13,099 nucleotides of DNA from Paramacrobiotus metropolitanus (lineage: Eukaryota > Tardigrada > Eutardigrada > Parachela > Macrobiotidae). The stretch covers positions 1 through 13,099 of the forward strand of contig NW_026570734.1 in the NCBI RefSeq assembly GCF_019649055.1, written 5' to 3'. Under the pieces are notes generated by a model. It was not told where the DNA came from, ran no database searches, and saw only the letters and a list, made by a program, of their open reading frames with translations. Of the stretch, positions 1 through 8,553 are shown piece by piece. How positions within the stretch are numbered: position 1 is the first letter of the stretch; each line of letters begins with the position of its first letter. The translations under genes were made by a program, and so were the position numbers.

Positions 1-600
1 GAACAGATGGACCGAAAGATTCCGGAGCCGGTTCCGGCGGCCGGCACACTCAGTGTGCGCCGGCAGAGTCCGGTGCGGCGCTACCAGGATCAACCATTGC
101 GGCAGAGGGCAGCACCGGCGCCTGTTAGTGTGGAGCGAGGGGAAAGTTTTCTGCGCCCGGCACCGGTGGCCAAAAATGCCGGCTTCCGTAGTTCCGGGAA
201 CTTTTCGGATGCCACGGCGGCGTCCTTTGCCTATATGGATCAACCGGCGCCGCCGGTATATGCTTTCCCCGATAAACTGCAGAAAAAGCAGAATCTGCGG
301 CATCGATCAATGTCCGAACATAATTTAAACCAACCACCGTTGGATTCGCAGTCGACTTTTCAGTATGAAGACCCACATCCGGTGAAACCGTCAAAGAGCG
401 TGGAAAGTCTAACGGAGAGTGTGCATAAAGAGAAGTATCATGGCCCGCTAATTGTTACGAATCGCCCGTATAAAACCAGTACCGAACGGGTTACGAAGAC
501 CAATTTGATACCGTATGGAAAACAGGATGGATTTCAGCGGCCGGTGAGGAATACTGCACGGGTCCGCTCACCGCGCAGCAGCATATATGACAAAGTGGGG
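1..600 (+). CDS. Penultimate coding exon of an unrecognised Pro/Ser/Arg-rich disordered protein (5' partial)
   Basis: The frame is open from base 1 and gives 200 residues; the first Met (base 7) follows two in-frame codons (Glu-Gln), so the coding region probably continues to the left of the window. The exon ends at base 600, exactly on a codon boundary, against a strong GTAAGT donor at 601. The protein is low in complexity and rich in Pro, Ser, Arg and Gln, with no hydrophobic segment, signal peptide or zinc-binding pattern. It therefore looks like an intrinsically disordered region. Visible short motifs are basic phosphorylation-like sites such as RHRSMSE (near residue 100) and RSPRSS close to the exon end. 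It joins in phase 0 to the exon at 863-1552. The exon is much more GC-rich than the following intron, which supports real coding. I do not recognise the family; a scaffold or cytoskeleton-linked protein is possible but unproven. Confidence 0.82.
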
Positions 601-862
601 GTAAGTAAAAAAATAAATAAATAAAATATATAATATATAAAAAATATAAAAATGTGAATATTCCGTCACATGTCTAAGCATGCATTATGAGATATGTAAT
701 TAAAATAAACTGAGGCAAAAAGACTGCGAGTATGTCAATAGCTCAGGCTTAGAGCAATTATACTTAGAATGTTCATCATACTTCAGTGTGGAGTACTCAA
801 AATCATGCAATCAATATTTTTGCGGGAATATATATGTAAAGTGAAATTCCTTTTTCTCTCAG
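601..862 (+). other. Intron, 262 bp, phase 0
   Basis: GTAAGT follows the upstream open frame at base 601. The acceptor is a pyrimidine-rich TTTTTCTCTCAG ending at 862. Both neighbouring frames meet at a codon boundary. The interior is AT-rich with stops in all three forward frames, unlike the exons on either side. Confidence 0.85.
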
Positions 863-1552
863 AGCGGTCATTATAGCAGCACCCCAGTGTTAGCCAGCAC
901 CAACAAGCCCGCCGGCATGTATTCCCGTAACGCTCCACCGCTTAAACCCCCGCGCAGCTACGGTGTCGACTGGACAGCACCCAGCACCGACCGCGACTCC
1001 GACCTGCAATCATCCGTTGAAGAACGCATTCGCCTCCCAGCCGAACGCCCACTGGAACGTTCGCGCGCCGAAATCGACCTGCGAGCCGCCACCGACCGCA
1101 GTGACCTTTACAGTGAGCCACTCAGCACTACGGCAGACGAAGCGGTGCACCGCGCCCAGTCTCCCATCCACGAGCGCTTCCACGGACATGTCATTCAGGG
1201 TAAATCGGAAGTCGAGAAGCTTGTACCGGAAGTGAAGCGGACCGGATCCACGGTGCAGAGCGTGGATATGGCGGCGCGCACCCGCACCCGTATGGCGGCC
1301 AATGATTACGCCAACCGGCGCTATCAGTCGGCGGCGGCCGGGGTCAATCAGATTCCGGTGGAGAAGCCGCGGAGGATGATCCCGCGGGAGAGCCGTCCCA
1401 TCGAAAGAGACAGTGCAAAACACTATACCAGTTCATATCGCATGGAGATGCAGAATCCACCGCCTGGCCCGTCCGGTGGCGTGGTGGCGGAACGGAGCCG
1501 CTTTTTCAGTGATTTACCGGGAATGCGAAAAGAGTATGCTGTGCGTCGATGA
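863..1552 (+). CDS. Terminal coding exon of the same disordered protein
   Basis: After the acceptor at 861-862 the frame reads 229 residues to a TGA at 1550-1552, in phase with the exon ending at 600; 429 residues of the protein are visible in total. The start at 863 is a splice boundary, not an initiation site; the GTG at 887 is internal. A class II SH3-type motif PPLKPPR lies about residues 25-31 of this exon. The middle is rich in Arg, Glu, Asp and Ser (the RLPAERPLERSRAEIDLRA area), and the C-terminus is Pro/Gly- then Arg-rich, ending EYAVRR. No catalytic domain, membrane segment or clear coiled coil is seen. High GC, especially at third positions, matches the upstream exon. The family is unrecognised; disorder with proline motifs suggests an adaptor or scaffold tail, which is inference only. 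Confidence 0.85.
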   Translation, partial: SGHYSSTPVLASTNKPAGMYSRNAPPLKPPRSYGVDWTAPSTDRDSDLQSSVEERIRLPAERPLERSRAEIDLRAATDRSDLYSEPLSTTADEAVHRAQSPIHERFHGHVIQGKSEVEKLVPEVKRTGSTVQSVDMAARTRTRMAANDYANRRYQSAAAGVNQIPVEKPRRMIPRESRPIERDSAKHYTSSYRMEMQNPPPGPSGGVVAERSRFFSDLPGMRKEYAVRR

Positions 1553-2220
1553 AAACCAGCGTCTTCATGATAAATCCGCAGATTTTTTAACGAACGGAAT
1601 ATCATATAATTAACCAATGTAATAATTTAGCTTTCAAATGGAATATCGCGCTTCTGCTGTTTTTCATTGTCTTCCATGACGACTGCCGTTTTTCTGTGCA
1701 GACTCGTTGGATGCTGATGTGCAGAACTGTATAACGTGATCGATTTATCATTTTCTCTACTGAGTACGGCTTGTGTTCGCTGCATAACCGACTTTTAGTT
1801 ATAAAAATGTGTGGTAGCCTAACATTAAACCATAACCGATTGCGCTTTGCATTTATTTTACATTATGATAATGACATTGTAATTTATTGGGCAGCTATGC
1901 TTGAATTGTGCGCCGGCCAGGTAAATGTACGTAATAAATCGCATTAAAATTGTTAAAGCTAAACCGTAGAAAAACACCGAAACATTCTGCAACCTTAAAG
2001 TTTCTACGACCGTTTTTTTGAAATGATTTTAATGCGCTGACGAGCAAAACTAAAATTAATTTATTTTTATTACCTTTTTACCACAGTAATTGTCCTAAAC
2101 CAATAATCACAAAGAATGCGGTAATTAATCCCATATTATTACAGCGTCGACAACGTTTGCCGCATTGATGCCCACAACGACTACTCGTAGATCATGCTCC
2201 TCGTCATATATTTATCGCTA
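1553..2220 (+). other. 3' UTR and AT-rich spacer
   Basis: This 668-bp stretch lies between the stop of the disordered-protein gene and the stop of the opposing SOD relic, so the two genes converge on it. An AATAAA hexamer sits at 1933-1938, about 380 bases after the stop. No coding frame is supported. The octamer TACTCGTA occurs at 2182-2189, one of six copies in the window. Confidence 0.5.
1933..1938 (+). terminator. Candidate polyadenylation signal AATAAA
   Basis: A canonical AATAAA hexamer lies downstream of the TGA at 1550-1552. An earlier ATTAAA-like variant in an AT-rich stretch near 1825 is an alternative. The site is predicted from the motif alone. Confidence 0.35.
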
Positions 2221-2634
2221 TCAGCGTCGCCTGTGTTTTAGGTCCTCCCTATACGCCGAGTTAAGAATGTCTCCGGTGATCCCGATGACCCCGCACGCCA
2301 ACCGCACCCGCGGATGCCCGTTGACCTTACTATCGCTGGCCTTGCCCTGACCGAGAGCATCCATATCGGCGTGGACAACCAGCGACCTCCCGATAATGCT
2401 GAAGTCACCGTTCAGGGTGAAGGCTTCGGTGTTGACGTTGATTTTGCTGCAAATACACTACAATGCAATAGATATGTATTTTAGAAATAGAGTCCCGCTC
2501 ACTGTTGGCAATAATGTTACCCAGATTCCCGGCGTGCCGGATCGAATAGCATCGTAAACGTTACCGTGTGTGTAGTTGTCCGGGTTGTAATGGTCACCGG
2601 CGGCATTACTGTCGTCTTGCAGTGTACCATACTC
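2221..2634 (-). pseudogene. Decayed 3' half of a Cu/Zn superoxide dismutase gene, two exons
   Basis: Cu/Zn SOD converts superoxide to peroxide and oxygen. On the minus strand, exon A (2634-2503) reads EYGTLQDDSNAAGDHYNP then THG, corresponding to the metal-binding loop with His63 and His71 (human SOD1 numbering). Exon B (about 2446-2221) reads KINVNTEAF, FSIIGRSLVVHADMDALGQG and RVRLACGVIGI, then a short basic tail and TGA at 2223-2221. It retains the His120, Asp124, Arg143 and Cys146 equivalents. A GT (2502)...TTGCAG (2447) gap of 56 bp separates the exons. Signs of decay: about five extra bases near 2544-2540 shift the frame between DAIR and RHAGNLGN; the Zn-ligand Asp of the GDLGN motif is Asn (2527-2525); the exon phases do not match exactly; the Cys57 position is not Cys. 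The upstream exon with the HVHE copper ligands was not found, although exon A starts after a CTGCAG acceptor. Retention of an intron argues for a duplicated rather than a processed copy. A sequencing error could explain the frameshift but not the Asp-to-Asn change. Confidence 0.78.
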
Positions 2635-2849
2635 CTGCAGTGCAATGTGACGTAAAAAAAAATATATATATATATCTACTGAATCAACAATTATGTGGTT
2701 TTGTGTGCAGTAAATATATTTACATATAGTTGTATTGTTTTTCGCATCGAAGTTAAGTTAAACTCACTAAAATCCTATTTTTACTCGGGCTAAAGATCGT
2801 CACATCTCGCGATACTGAGCCGAGTACATTCACATCTCCGTCACAATGC

Positions 2850-2885
2850 CCGTGACTGAGGTGTGGAGTAGAACCTCACTCACGG
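2850..2885. repeat. Short hairpin, 13-bp arms
   Basis: CCGTGACTGAGGT at 2850-2862 is complementary to ACCTCACTCACGG at 2873-2885, with 12 of 13 pairs and a 10-base loop. Confidence 0.6.
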
Positions 2886-2893
2886 AAACTTGC

Positions 2894-2930
2894 CGTAAGT
2901 TACAGTTTTGTGAAGGTTACGTAACTTACG
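2894..2930. repeat. Short hairpin, 10-bp arms
   Basis: CGTAAGTTAC at 2894-2903 is the exact reverse complement of GTAACTTACG at 2921-2930. It lies only 9 bp after the previous hairpin. Confidence 0.55.
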
Positions 2931-4968
2931 CTCGTCAAAATTTGGCTTTGTTCGTTAAATTTTCAAAACAGAACTGGTTCTATTTTTTCAACTTCAAGAT
3001 CGTGAAGTTCTGCATTTTTACCGTATATAGCATACAAACACCCTCTATATTGTTATTAGCGCACTATCTGGCACAGTTGCATTTGAAACCTTGCATTTGA
3101 AAAGCTGCTTTATAAATAATAATTTCAGTTTCTAACTTTCTATACATCTCCCATAAAAAAATCGCATACGCAAATTGAACTCTGAATGTAGACTTCTCTC
3201 GTGGGATTCCAGATCGCTTGATGACCGTGTTCTGAGTAGCAACAAGATTATGTCTAAGCTGCAGCTGACTGTAAAACTTCAGGTAGTGGCGACACAGTTA
3301 CACCGTATATCCGCTATGCTCCTGACGGACTACTGCTACAATTCATGTTGTGCACTGTGTGAGCTCACGTCTGCTTCTGCGCGGACTCAATCCCAATTTT
3401 GAATCCGCTCTTCTGTGAAAAAAAAGTTAGCAGACCCTTCCAGTTCTACGTGTGTTCAGATGTGGGCTGCTCTTGTGTTCAGCTACCTGGAAGGAATATT
3501 AGCGTAACAATGCTGATTTTGAAGTGTGCCGCACTTACTTGTTCTTACTTACCTCGAGTAATATTTGCATCTCTACCTTATATACTCTTCGTTACTCCAA
3601 ATTTCAAGTTTCATTTAAAGAACAGTTTTGAAAACGTTATTTCCAGCAACTGCATCGATTATTTGGCTTGAAAATAACGTAAAATACCTGTTCAAAATAT
3701 ATTAAGAGTTATCAAATTTGAGATTGTTCAGATTTGTTTCACCTGTTAATTTTTCTCCCAGTGCAATTTCAATGTTTTCGGTGGGAGAGTTACTTCTTTG
3801 ACTACTGCTGAACTTTCGAAACCACCCTGACAAGGGTCAATTTTAAATCTGACGTTGTATAACTTCGATTTGGATACAGCTGCTTCTCAAAGAAACGGAA
3901 AAAGATTCAGTTTGTAGTCCGAGCATCGGTTTTTCTTTATGGGTCTGCATTTTGATTTTGACAATATCTTAATTTCGGGACGCAAACACTGGAGAAACGT
4001 CGCGGTCTGCAGGCTTCATCTTCAAAACAAGGTAGAATTCAAGCGAAAAAATACTAAATCGCTGCTAAACTGTTAGTCAGCCGGAAACGAAATAAATGAT
4101 TAACCAAAGATCCAAAGATGCATGAATATCGCCTGTTTCAAATATCCTGAATGTATCCCACCCAACAGAAGTAGAGCTGTTCTAATTTTAAGTTGAAATC
4201 AGCTGTGGAATTTCGAGTAATGACAAAACTATTTTTCGAGTATAGCCAGAAGGCCGTCTTGTTCATGTTGGTCTAAGCCGGATCTTAGTGCCGGCTTTGG
4301 GCTTTGATAACGGTCGCCAGTTTTTATGGACATCAAAGTTCATGTGCATATATTTTGCCATTTTGACGGACGAAAGCCGAATAAAAATAGGCCTTTGATA
4401 AGCTGCAACACGCGCCCAGATCTGAGGAAACACACACAAGGCATTTGCATAACTCATATATACCTAATAAACACCAGGCAGCAAATAAATCCAACGTGGA
4501 AACACGGCTTCCGTTCAGGAAAAGCCCAATCAGGAACGCATTCGCGGCTTTCGCCAATCACCACTATCATGATCGCACGGGTTTGGCACTGTGATTTCTA
4601 AGCTTGTGGAACGTGTACTAGCTCCAGGAGAAAGTATACAAGTATATAATTATACCCAACATGTACTTGTACAAGTATATGTACAAGGACATTTGGGTGC
4701 TGTGAACATACCATTCACGATTAGGGTGCAATGAACATCCGACCAGTCTGCAGCTCGCAACGCTACTGGCCTCGCGGTAGGAATTTAAAATTAAATTCAA
4801 ATTTTAAAACGCACAGCATCCAGTACGAGTACTCTTACATTTTTGTTTGTTCCCAGTGTTTTGTTATGTTCTACTCTAGATTTGTTGCAGTGATGTTTGT
4901 TTTACTTTTTTTACTAATTAATCTGATTTGCTACGTGTACTGAATACAACTGTGCACAAATATCAGCT

Positions 4969-6028
4969 ATGGATCTAGTCGCCAGAGCTTGTCATAATGA
5001 TGCTATGGACGCAGCAGTCAAGTCATGTCGGGAGGGGATTTTATCGCAGGCTTCCGCCGCAAAGGTCTACAGAGTTAATCGCACGACACTAGGAAGACGA
5101 CTGAAGGGAATTGTGCCTCAACAGAATGGGCAATGGCAGCGGATATTTACTGATCTTGAGGAGAACTTCATTGCAGACACCATGCTGCGCTGCGCAAGAC
5201 TTGGAGTGCCTTTAAATAAACCGATGTTGAAACGAATTATTCCTCCACTGTTGAAAGAAAAAGGTAAAAAGCTTTAAGATAATGCTTTTGGCGCCGATAA
5301 AATTGCAGTAGCATATAGAAATTGTTTTCATTATTTGGCTCTTGTTCACCATCAGATGTTTATAGGTTTTGCCGTCGAGAAACAACGTTTTACGGAGGAC
5401 TGGCACTATGGCTTTTTAAAGCGTCACCAAGACATTAAAAAGCGCATTTCTCACAGTGCCAACCGGAAGAAATCTCGGGAATGGACCGTAAAAAACCGCC
5501 AGGGATGGCTCAAGAAGCTAAGCGAGCTGCACATGAGCGGATACCTGGAAGACCCTCGTGGTGTCTGGAACTTTGATGAGTCTGCCTTTCAAGTGGCAGA
5601 GCGAGTTACTTCGGTTTATGCACAAAAAGGAACAAAGGATGTACTCTCTTATTTCGATGGTAACGACAGAGAGCTGGTTACTGTTTTGGCTGGCGGAAAC
5701 GCTGCGGGAGAGATTATGAGACCGTTAATCCTGTTCGATGGCAAAGTGATGATGGCTTCTCGACTGGACGGAACTGATGATCGGTTATTAAACATCGGGC
5801 ATTTTTCCTTATAATCCGGAGAACGTGTGCCGCGCTGTGGATGAGCCCACCGATGATTTAACCGGCGCAACATTGCAATCTGAATTGTTAAACTTTCGCG
5901 AAGTTTATGCAAATGAATTGGCAGAATTCAAGCAGTTTGTTCGCGTGAAATTTCATGCGCCTAATTCTACGGCCGAAGGGATCGGCAAGAGCGAGGACGA
6001 TTGTGTCGCGAGCAAACCTGTATACTAA
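4969..6028 (+). pseudogene. pogo/Tigger (jerky/CENP-B-like) transposase gene, internally deleted
   Basis: This family codes for a DDE transposase that cuts and pastes a TA-inserting element in the nucleus. Exon 1 (4969-5263) starts at ATG with a pipsqueak-type helix-turn-helix at about residues 12-50 (MDAAVKSCREGILSQASAAK onward to RRLKG), then the CENP-B-type region FTDLEENFIAD and VPLNKPMLKRI. A 102-bp intron (5264-5365, GTAAAA...TATAG) splits a Gly codon in phase 1. Exon 2 resumes with FAVEKQRFTEDWHYGFLKRH and reaches WNFDESAF, which holds the first catalytic Asp, then VTVLAGGNAAGE and RPLILFDGK. The frame stops at about 5812. A different frame from 5792 gives SGIFPYNPENV, a motif normally found after the catalytic domain, and runs to TAA at 6028. 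The region carrying the second and third acidic residues is therefore missing, and the frame is shifted at the deletion point. The gene cannot encode an active transposase. Terminal inverted repeats were not identified. Confidence 0.85.
5264..5365 (+). other. Intron in the transposase gene, 102 bp, phase 1
   Basis: The upstream frame ends KEKG, with G split by the intron, and continues downstream as FAVEK. The donor is AAAG|GTAAAA and the acceptor TTTATAG|GT. Without splicing, the upstream frame hits TAA at 5275. Confidence 0.75.
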
Positions 6029-6303
6029 GCGATAATCCGGGAACGACTATGCACTTCCGTAGGAACAAGTATTGCTGCCTCTTTAATCCAATTCACACCA
6101 CAGTTCACAACACTAGGAGATCGTAATTAGAAACAGTCTCAGAAGTCAAGTCTCAGACTACTGATCAGTGACTGCTACCGATATTAGTGACAACCAGAAC
6201 TTATATAGACTTCGCGTTATGACATCATATACACCGTTAGTAAAAGAGAACAGCAAATCACAGTAGAGATTGACTAGATTATCCGTTATGTTGCAGGTGG
6301 AAG
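6029..6303. other. Flank between the transposase relic and the hAT element
   Basis: No gene is seen. The stretch probably includes the 3' flank of the pogo-type element. It contains a short GTCTCAGA direct repeat near 6136-6158. A TTGCAG resembling a splice acceptor lies at about 6291-6296, just before the hAT target site. Confidence 0.4.
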
Positions 6304-6311
6304 GCGGACAG
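6304..6311. repeat. Target-site duplication GCGGACAG, left copy
   Basis: The 8-bp GCGGACAG immediately before the hAT left end is repeated exactly at 8053-8060. Eight bases is the duplication length of the hAT superfamily. Confidence 0.92.
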
Positions 6312-6329
6312 TAGAGCCCTGCAACGGAC

Positions 6330-6480
6330 TGGGAAATCCGATCCACTCCGAACCCACTCCGATTTTCGGACCGGATTGGACGGATTTCAATCTGGAAAAT
6401 TCGGAGTCGGAGTGGTTTCGGATTTTTTGTGCACCTGATCGGATCGGGTTCGGATGCAATCGAGACTCCGAATAATCCGT
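6330..6480. repeat. Left subterminal repeat region of the hAT element
   Basis: Many copies of TCCGA/TCGGA words in both orientations, such as ATCCGATCCACTCCGAACCC and GGATCGGGTTCGGATG. The region pairs imperfectly with 7885-8040. Confidence 0.8.
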
Positions 6481-7884
6481 AATTAAATAAATATTAATAA
6501 TTAATTTTGATTGAATTTCACCGGCCTTCAAAACAAAAATTTTCGTCAGCGTCGCGCTTCGCGCGATGCTTCCATTTGCGCTGAATTAATTTGCACCGAA
6601 GTATCTGCTTTTGTTTAGTAGACTGTTGTCAATTCTCTTTCATTTCCTTTTATTAATTTTCCTGACACTTTTGAATATTTAGAGTGTTTTACGATTGTTA
6701 TGATGTCATTATTTGTTATCGTCTTATCAAATAATTTTAGTACTTATAACTACTACAGTACGTTAAACGGACCACATGTGTTGTGCAGCTCAGTCAGTTT
6801 CACTAGGCACCGGCTTCCCATTTTTATTTGCAGCACTTGTAATTGGATTATTCCTGGAGATTGAGATAACAGTACTTAATACTCGTAATATACACGTTCA
6901 ACTAAATTTACTCTAAGTTCCTAAAGAATACATGAAACTACCAATTATTTTGGTTCCGGACGTTTAGGACATCCCTTCCTTTAATTTTCTCTCCCTTTTT
7001 TTGACCCTGGCTAATATGTGGGTAATCCGTGGGGTGAACCGTATACAACAAAAAGATCTGATACAGATTCCTGACAGTGAAGATAGATAACTAACCTCCA
7101 CAGATGCTTCGACACTGTAGTGCTAAAAAACTAAATTTATCTAAAACATTCTTGTATACAACGGACGACAAAAAGAGGTTGAACCGATCAGTCGGTCCGC
7201 GGTTCAAAAATAGCCTCGCAACGACACGCCACCAGTAAAACTTGGACGCTTACTTCTTTCTTTGCATGCTACTTCCAAACGCTCGCGCTCCGTGAATTTC
7301 GGAGTGTAACTATAAAAACTGCATATCAAAAGGTGTAGAAAAAAATTCAAAACTTTTTGATACTAAACATGTGGCTGTTTATGGCAGATAAAACAAGTTC
7401 TAGCCATTTTGCCTTCTCATAGGCTTAGCAAAGAAACTGTGCGCAAAATCGTTTCGCTTTCACCTATGCTTAAGTCAATGAGAAAAACAAACACTGTTAA
7501 TTTTTTGTGTTTCCCATGAATTGCCACTTATTTAGAATCAAAAATTTTGTAATTTTTTTCTGGATCTTTTGAGATATTAACTTGGCAATTCTATTTCGTA
7601 ATTCACGAGAAATGGGTGGCAGAACAGACTGTACGACGCGCATCACATCGCCTGCACTGGGCCTGAACAGAGAAGCGCTTGTCTGCGCAATATGTTTGAA
7701 AAACGAGCCATCAACTTCTTTTGTCGTACATTGTATGTAAATTCTCTAGCGCACCCTTTATTATGCCCAAGAAAACTGTACTTCTGAATTCTGAAGTCTT
7801 TTTGCTACCGAAAACATGGCATTAAAAATGTTTTGATGTAGGGATGTGTTTTAATGTATAATAAAATTAGGTAATATTCTTTTG

Positions 7885-8040
7885 GAAAATTTTTCGGATC
7901 GGATCGGAGTGGGTTCGGATTGGCCAAAAATATTTTCGGATCGGATTGGTCGGAGTACGATTTTTAGAATTCGGAGTCGGACTGGGTTCGGATAAAATTT
8001 TTTAAGTTCGGATCGGACTGGACGCAGTTTCGCACTCCGC
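7885..8040. repeat. Right subterminal repeat region of the hAT element
   Basis: Repeats such as CGGATCGGATCGGAGTGGG, GGATCGGATTGGTCGGAGTA and GTTCGGATCGGACTGGAC occur at roughly 30-40 bp intervals. In inverted orientation they match the left subterminal block. Confidence 0.8.
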
Positions 8041-8052
8041 TGCAGGGCACTA

Positions 8053-8060
8053 GCGGACAG
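8053..8060. repeat. Target-site duplication GCGGACAG, right copy
   Basis: Identical to 6304-6311 and directly adjacent to the right terminus ...GCAGGGCACTA. Confidence 0.92.
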
Positions 8061-8166
8061 TCAGCATCCGTACGTACATCCCGGCGTGTGATCCTACTCC
8101 CACACGTCATTATTAACCGACGCCGCGTCCACAAGTGGCTAAGTTGTGACCTTTCTAATAACTTTA

Positions 8167-8395
8167 ATGTGCCTCAAAGATCGATCACATTAAGTTTACG
8201 GTTTAAAACTTCGATTCCTGGCCATATTTCAGTATTTCTGTTAATAGTTGTAACTGAGTGAGATTAGCTTTTCCTTCCGACTGGCATAAGTAGTTATCAC
8301 TGTATAGCAAATTCACAAAACCAGTGCTGCATATGGAAAACCTTAATTTGAATGAGTGATCGAAAGATTCAAGGTGATCGGTCTTTGAGGCACAT
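8167..8395. mobile_element. MITE-like element, 229 bp, with 22-bp inverted ends
   Basis: The left end (ATGTGCCTCAAAGA...CGATCAC, 8167-8188) and the reverse complement of the right end (8374-8395) match at 21 of 22 bases. Weaker pairing continues about 10 bases further inward. No target duplication longer than the AT inside the arms was found, so the superfamily is not assigned. The interior has no supported gene. Confidence 0.6.
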
Positions 8396-8480
8396 CCATA
8401 AGTGCCGCAGTTGTCGTTATAACTGGAAAACGCTCTTGAAAACAAAATCTGTGTTACAATCCCTTTTGTTTATTCCCTAG

Positions 8481-8553
8481 AAGTACCAACTGCTGCCGCC
8501 AACCATCACATAACATCCGACTGGGCGGACTGGGATTCAACAATTGTTATAAA
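8481..8553 (+). other. Possible internal exon (speculative)
   Basis: A 73-bp segment bounded by TTTATTCCCTAG and AAA|GTAAGTAT. One frame is open for 24 codons and Cys-containing (STNCCRQPS...GFNNCYK) and ends in phase 0. A second frame is also open, so the reading is not unique. There is no family match. Confidence 0.22.

Larger units (their letters stand above)
2635..4968. other. AT-rich spacer without a supported gene
   Basis: A short TA microsatellite lies at about 2661-2676 and two small hairpins at 2850-2929. Open frames of 60-90 codons occur (2846-3100, 3175-3402, 3399-3671, 4263-4601, 4731-4943), but they show no domain, no codon bias and no convincing splice partners. The upstream SOD exon expected on the minus strand was looked for here and not seen. 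A GTAC/TATAC-rich simple stretch occupies about 4631-4690. The last 200 bases are presumably the 5' flank of the transposase gene. Confidence 0.45.
6312..8052. mobile_element. Non-autonomous hAT-superfamily DNA transposon, 1741 bp
   Basis: The ends are TAGAGCCCTGCAACGGA (left) and, read inward on the opposite strand, TAGTGCCCTGCAGCGGA (right), with 15 of 17 matches. Perfect 8-bp target duplications flank them. The subterminal regions (about 6330-6480 and 7885-8040) form long imperfect inverted repeats made of reiterated TCCGAACCCACTCCGA / TCGGATCGGA words, the usual place for hAT transposase binding. The interior carries no intact transposase; AT-rich DNA fills most of it. Weak minus-strand traces at about 7497-7745 and 6520-6600 may be remnants of hAT coding. 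It would need a transposase in trans. The intact target duplication suggests an insertion that is not very old. Confidence 0.9.

Noticed and set aside
2165-2350. Plus-strand 61-codon open frame
   Set aside because: It is the shadow of the SOD coding sequence on the opposite strand.
3175-3671. Two consecutive plus-strand open frames of 75 and 90 codons
   Set aside because: No domain, no codon bias and no splice support; the first lacks an ATG start at its listed beginning.
8203-8445. Minus-strand 80-codon open frame beginning near CGTYGCASK, faintly like the start of a THAP zinc finger
   Set aside because: The similarity comes from translating the inverted end of the 229-bp element. The later CxxH and hydrophobic residues of THAP are absent.
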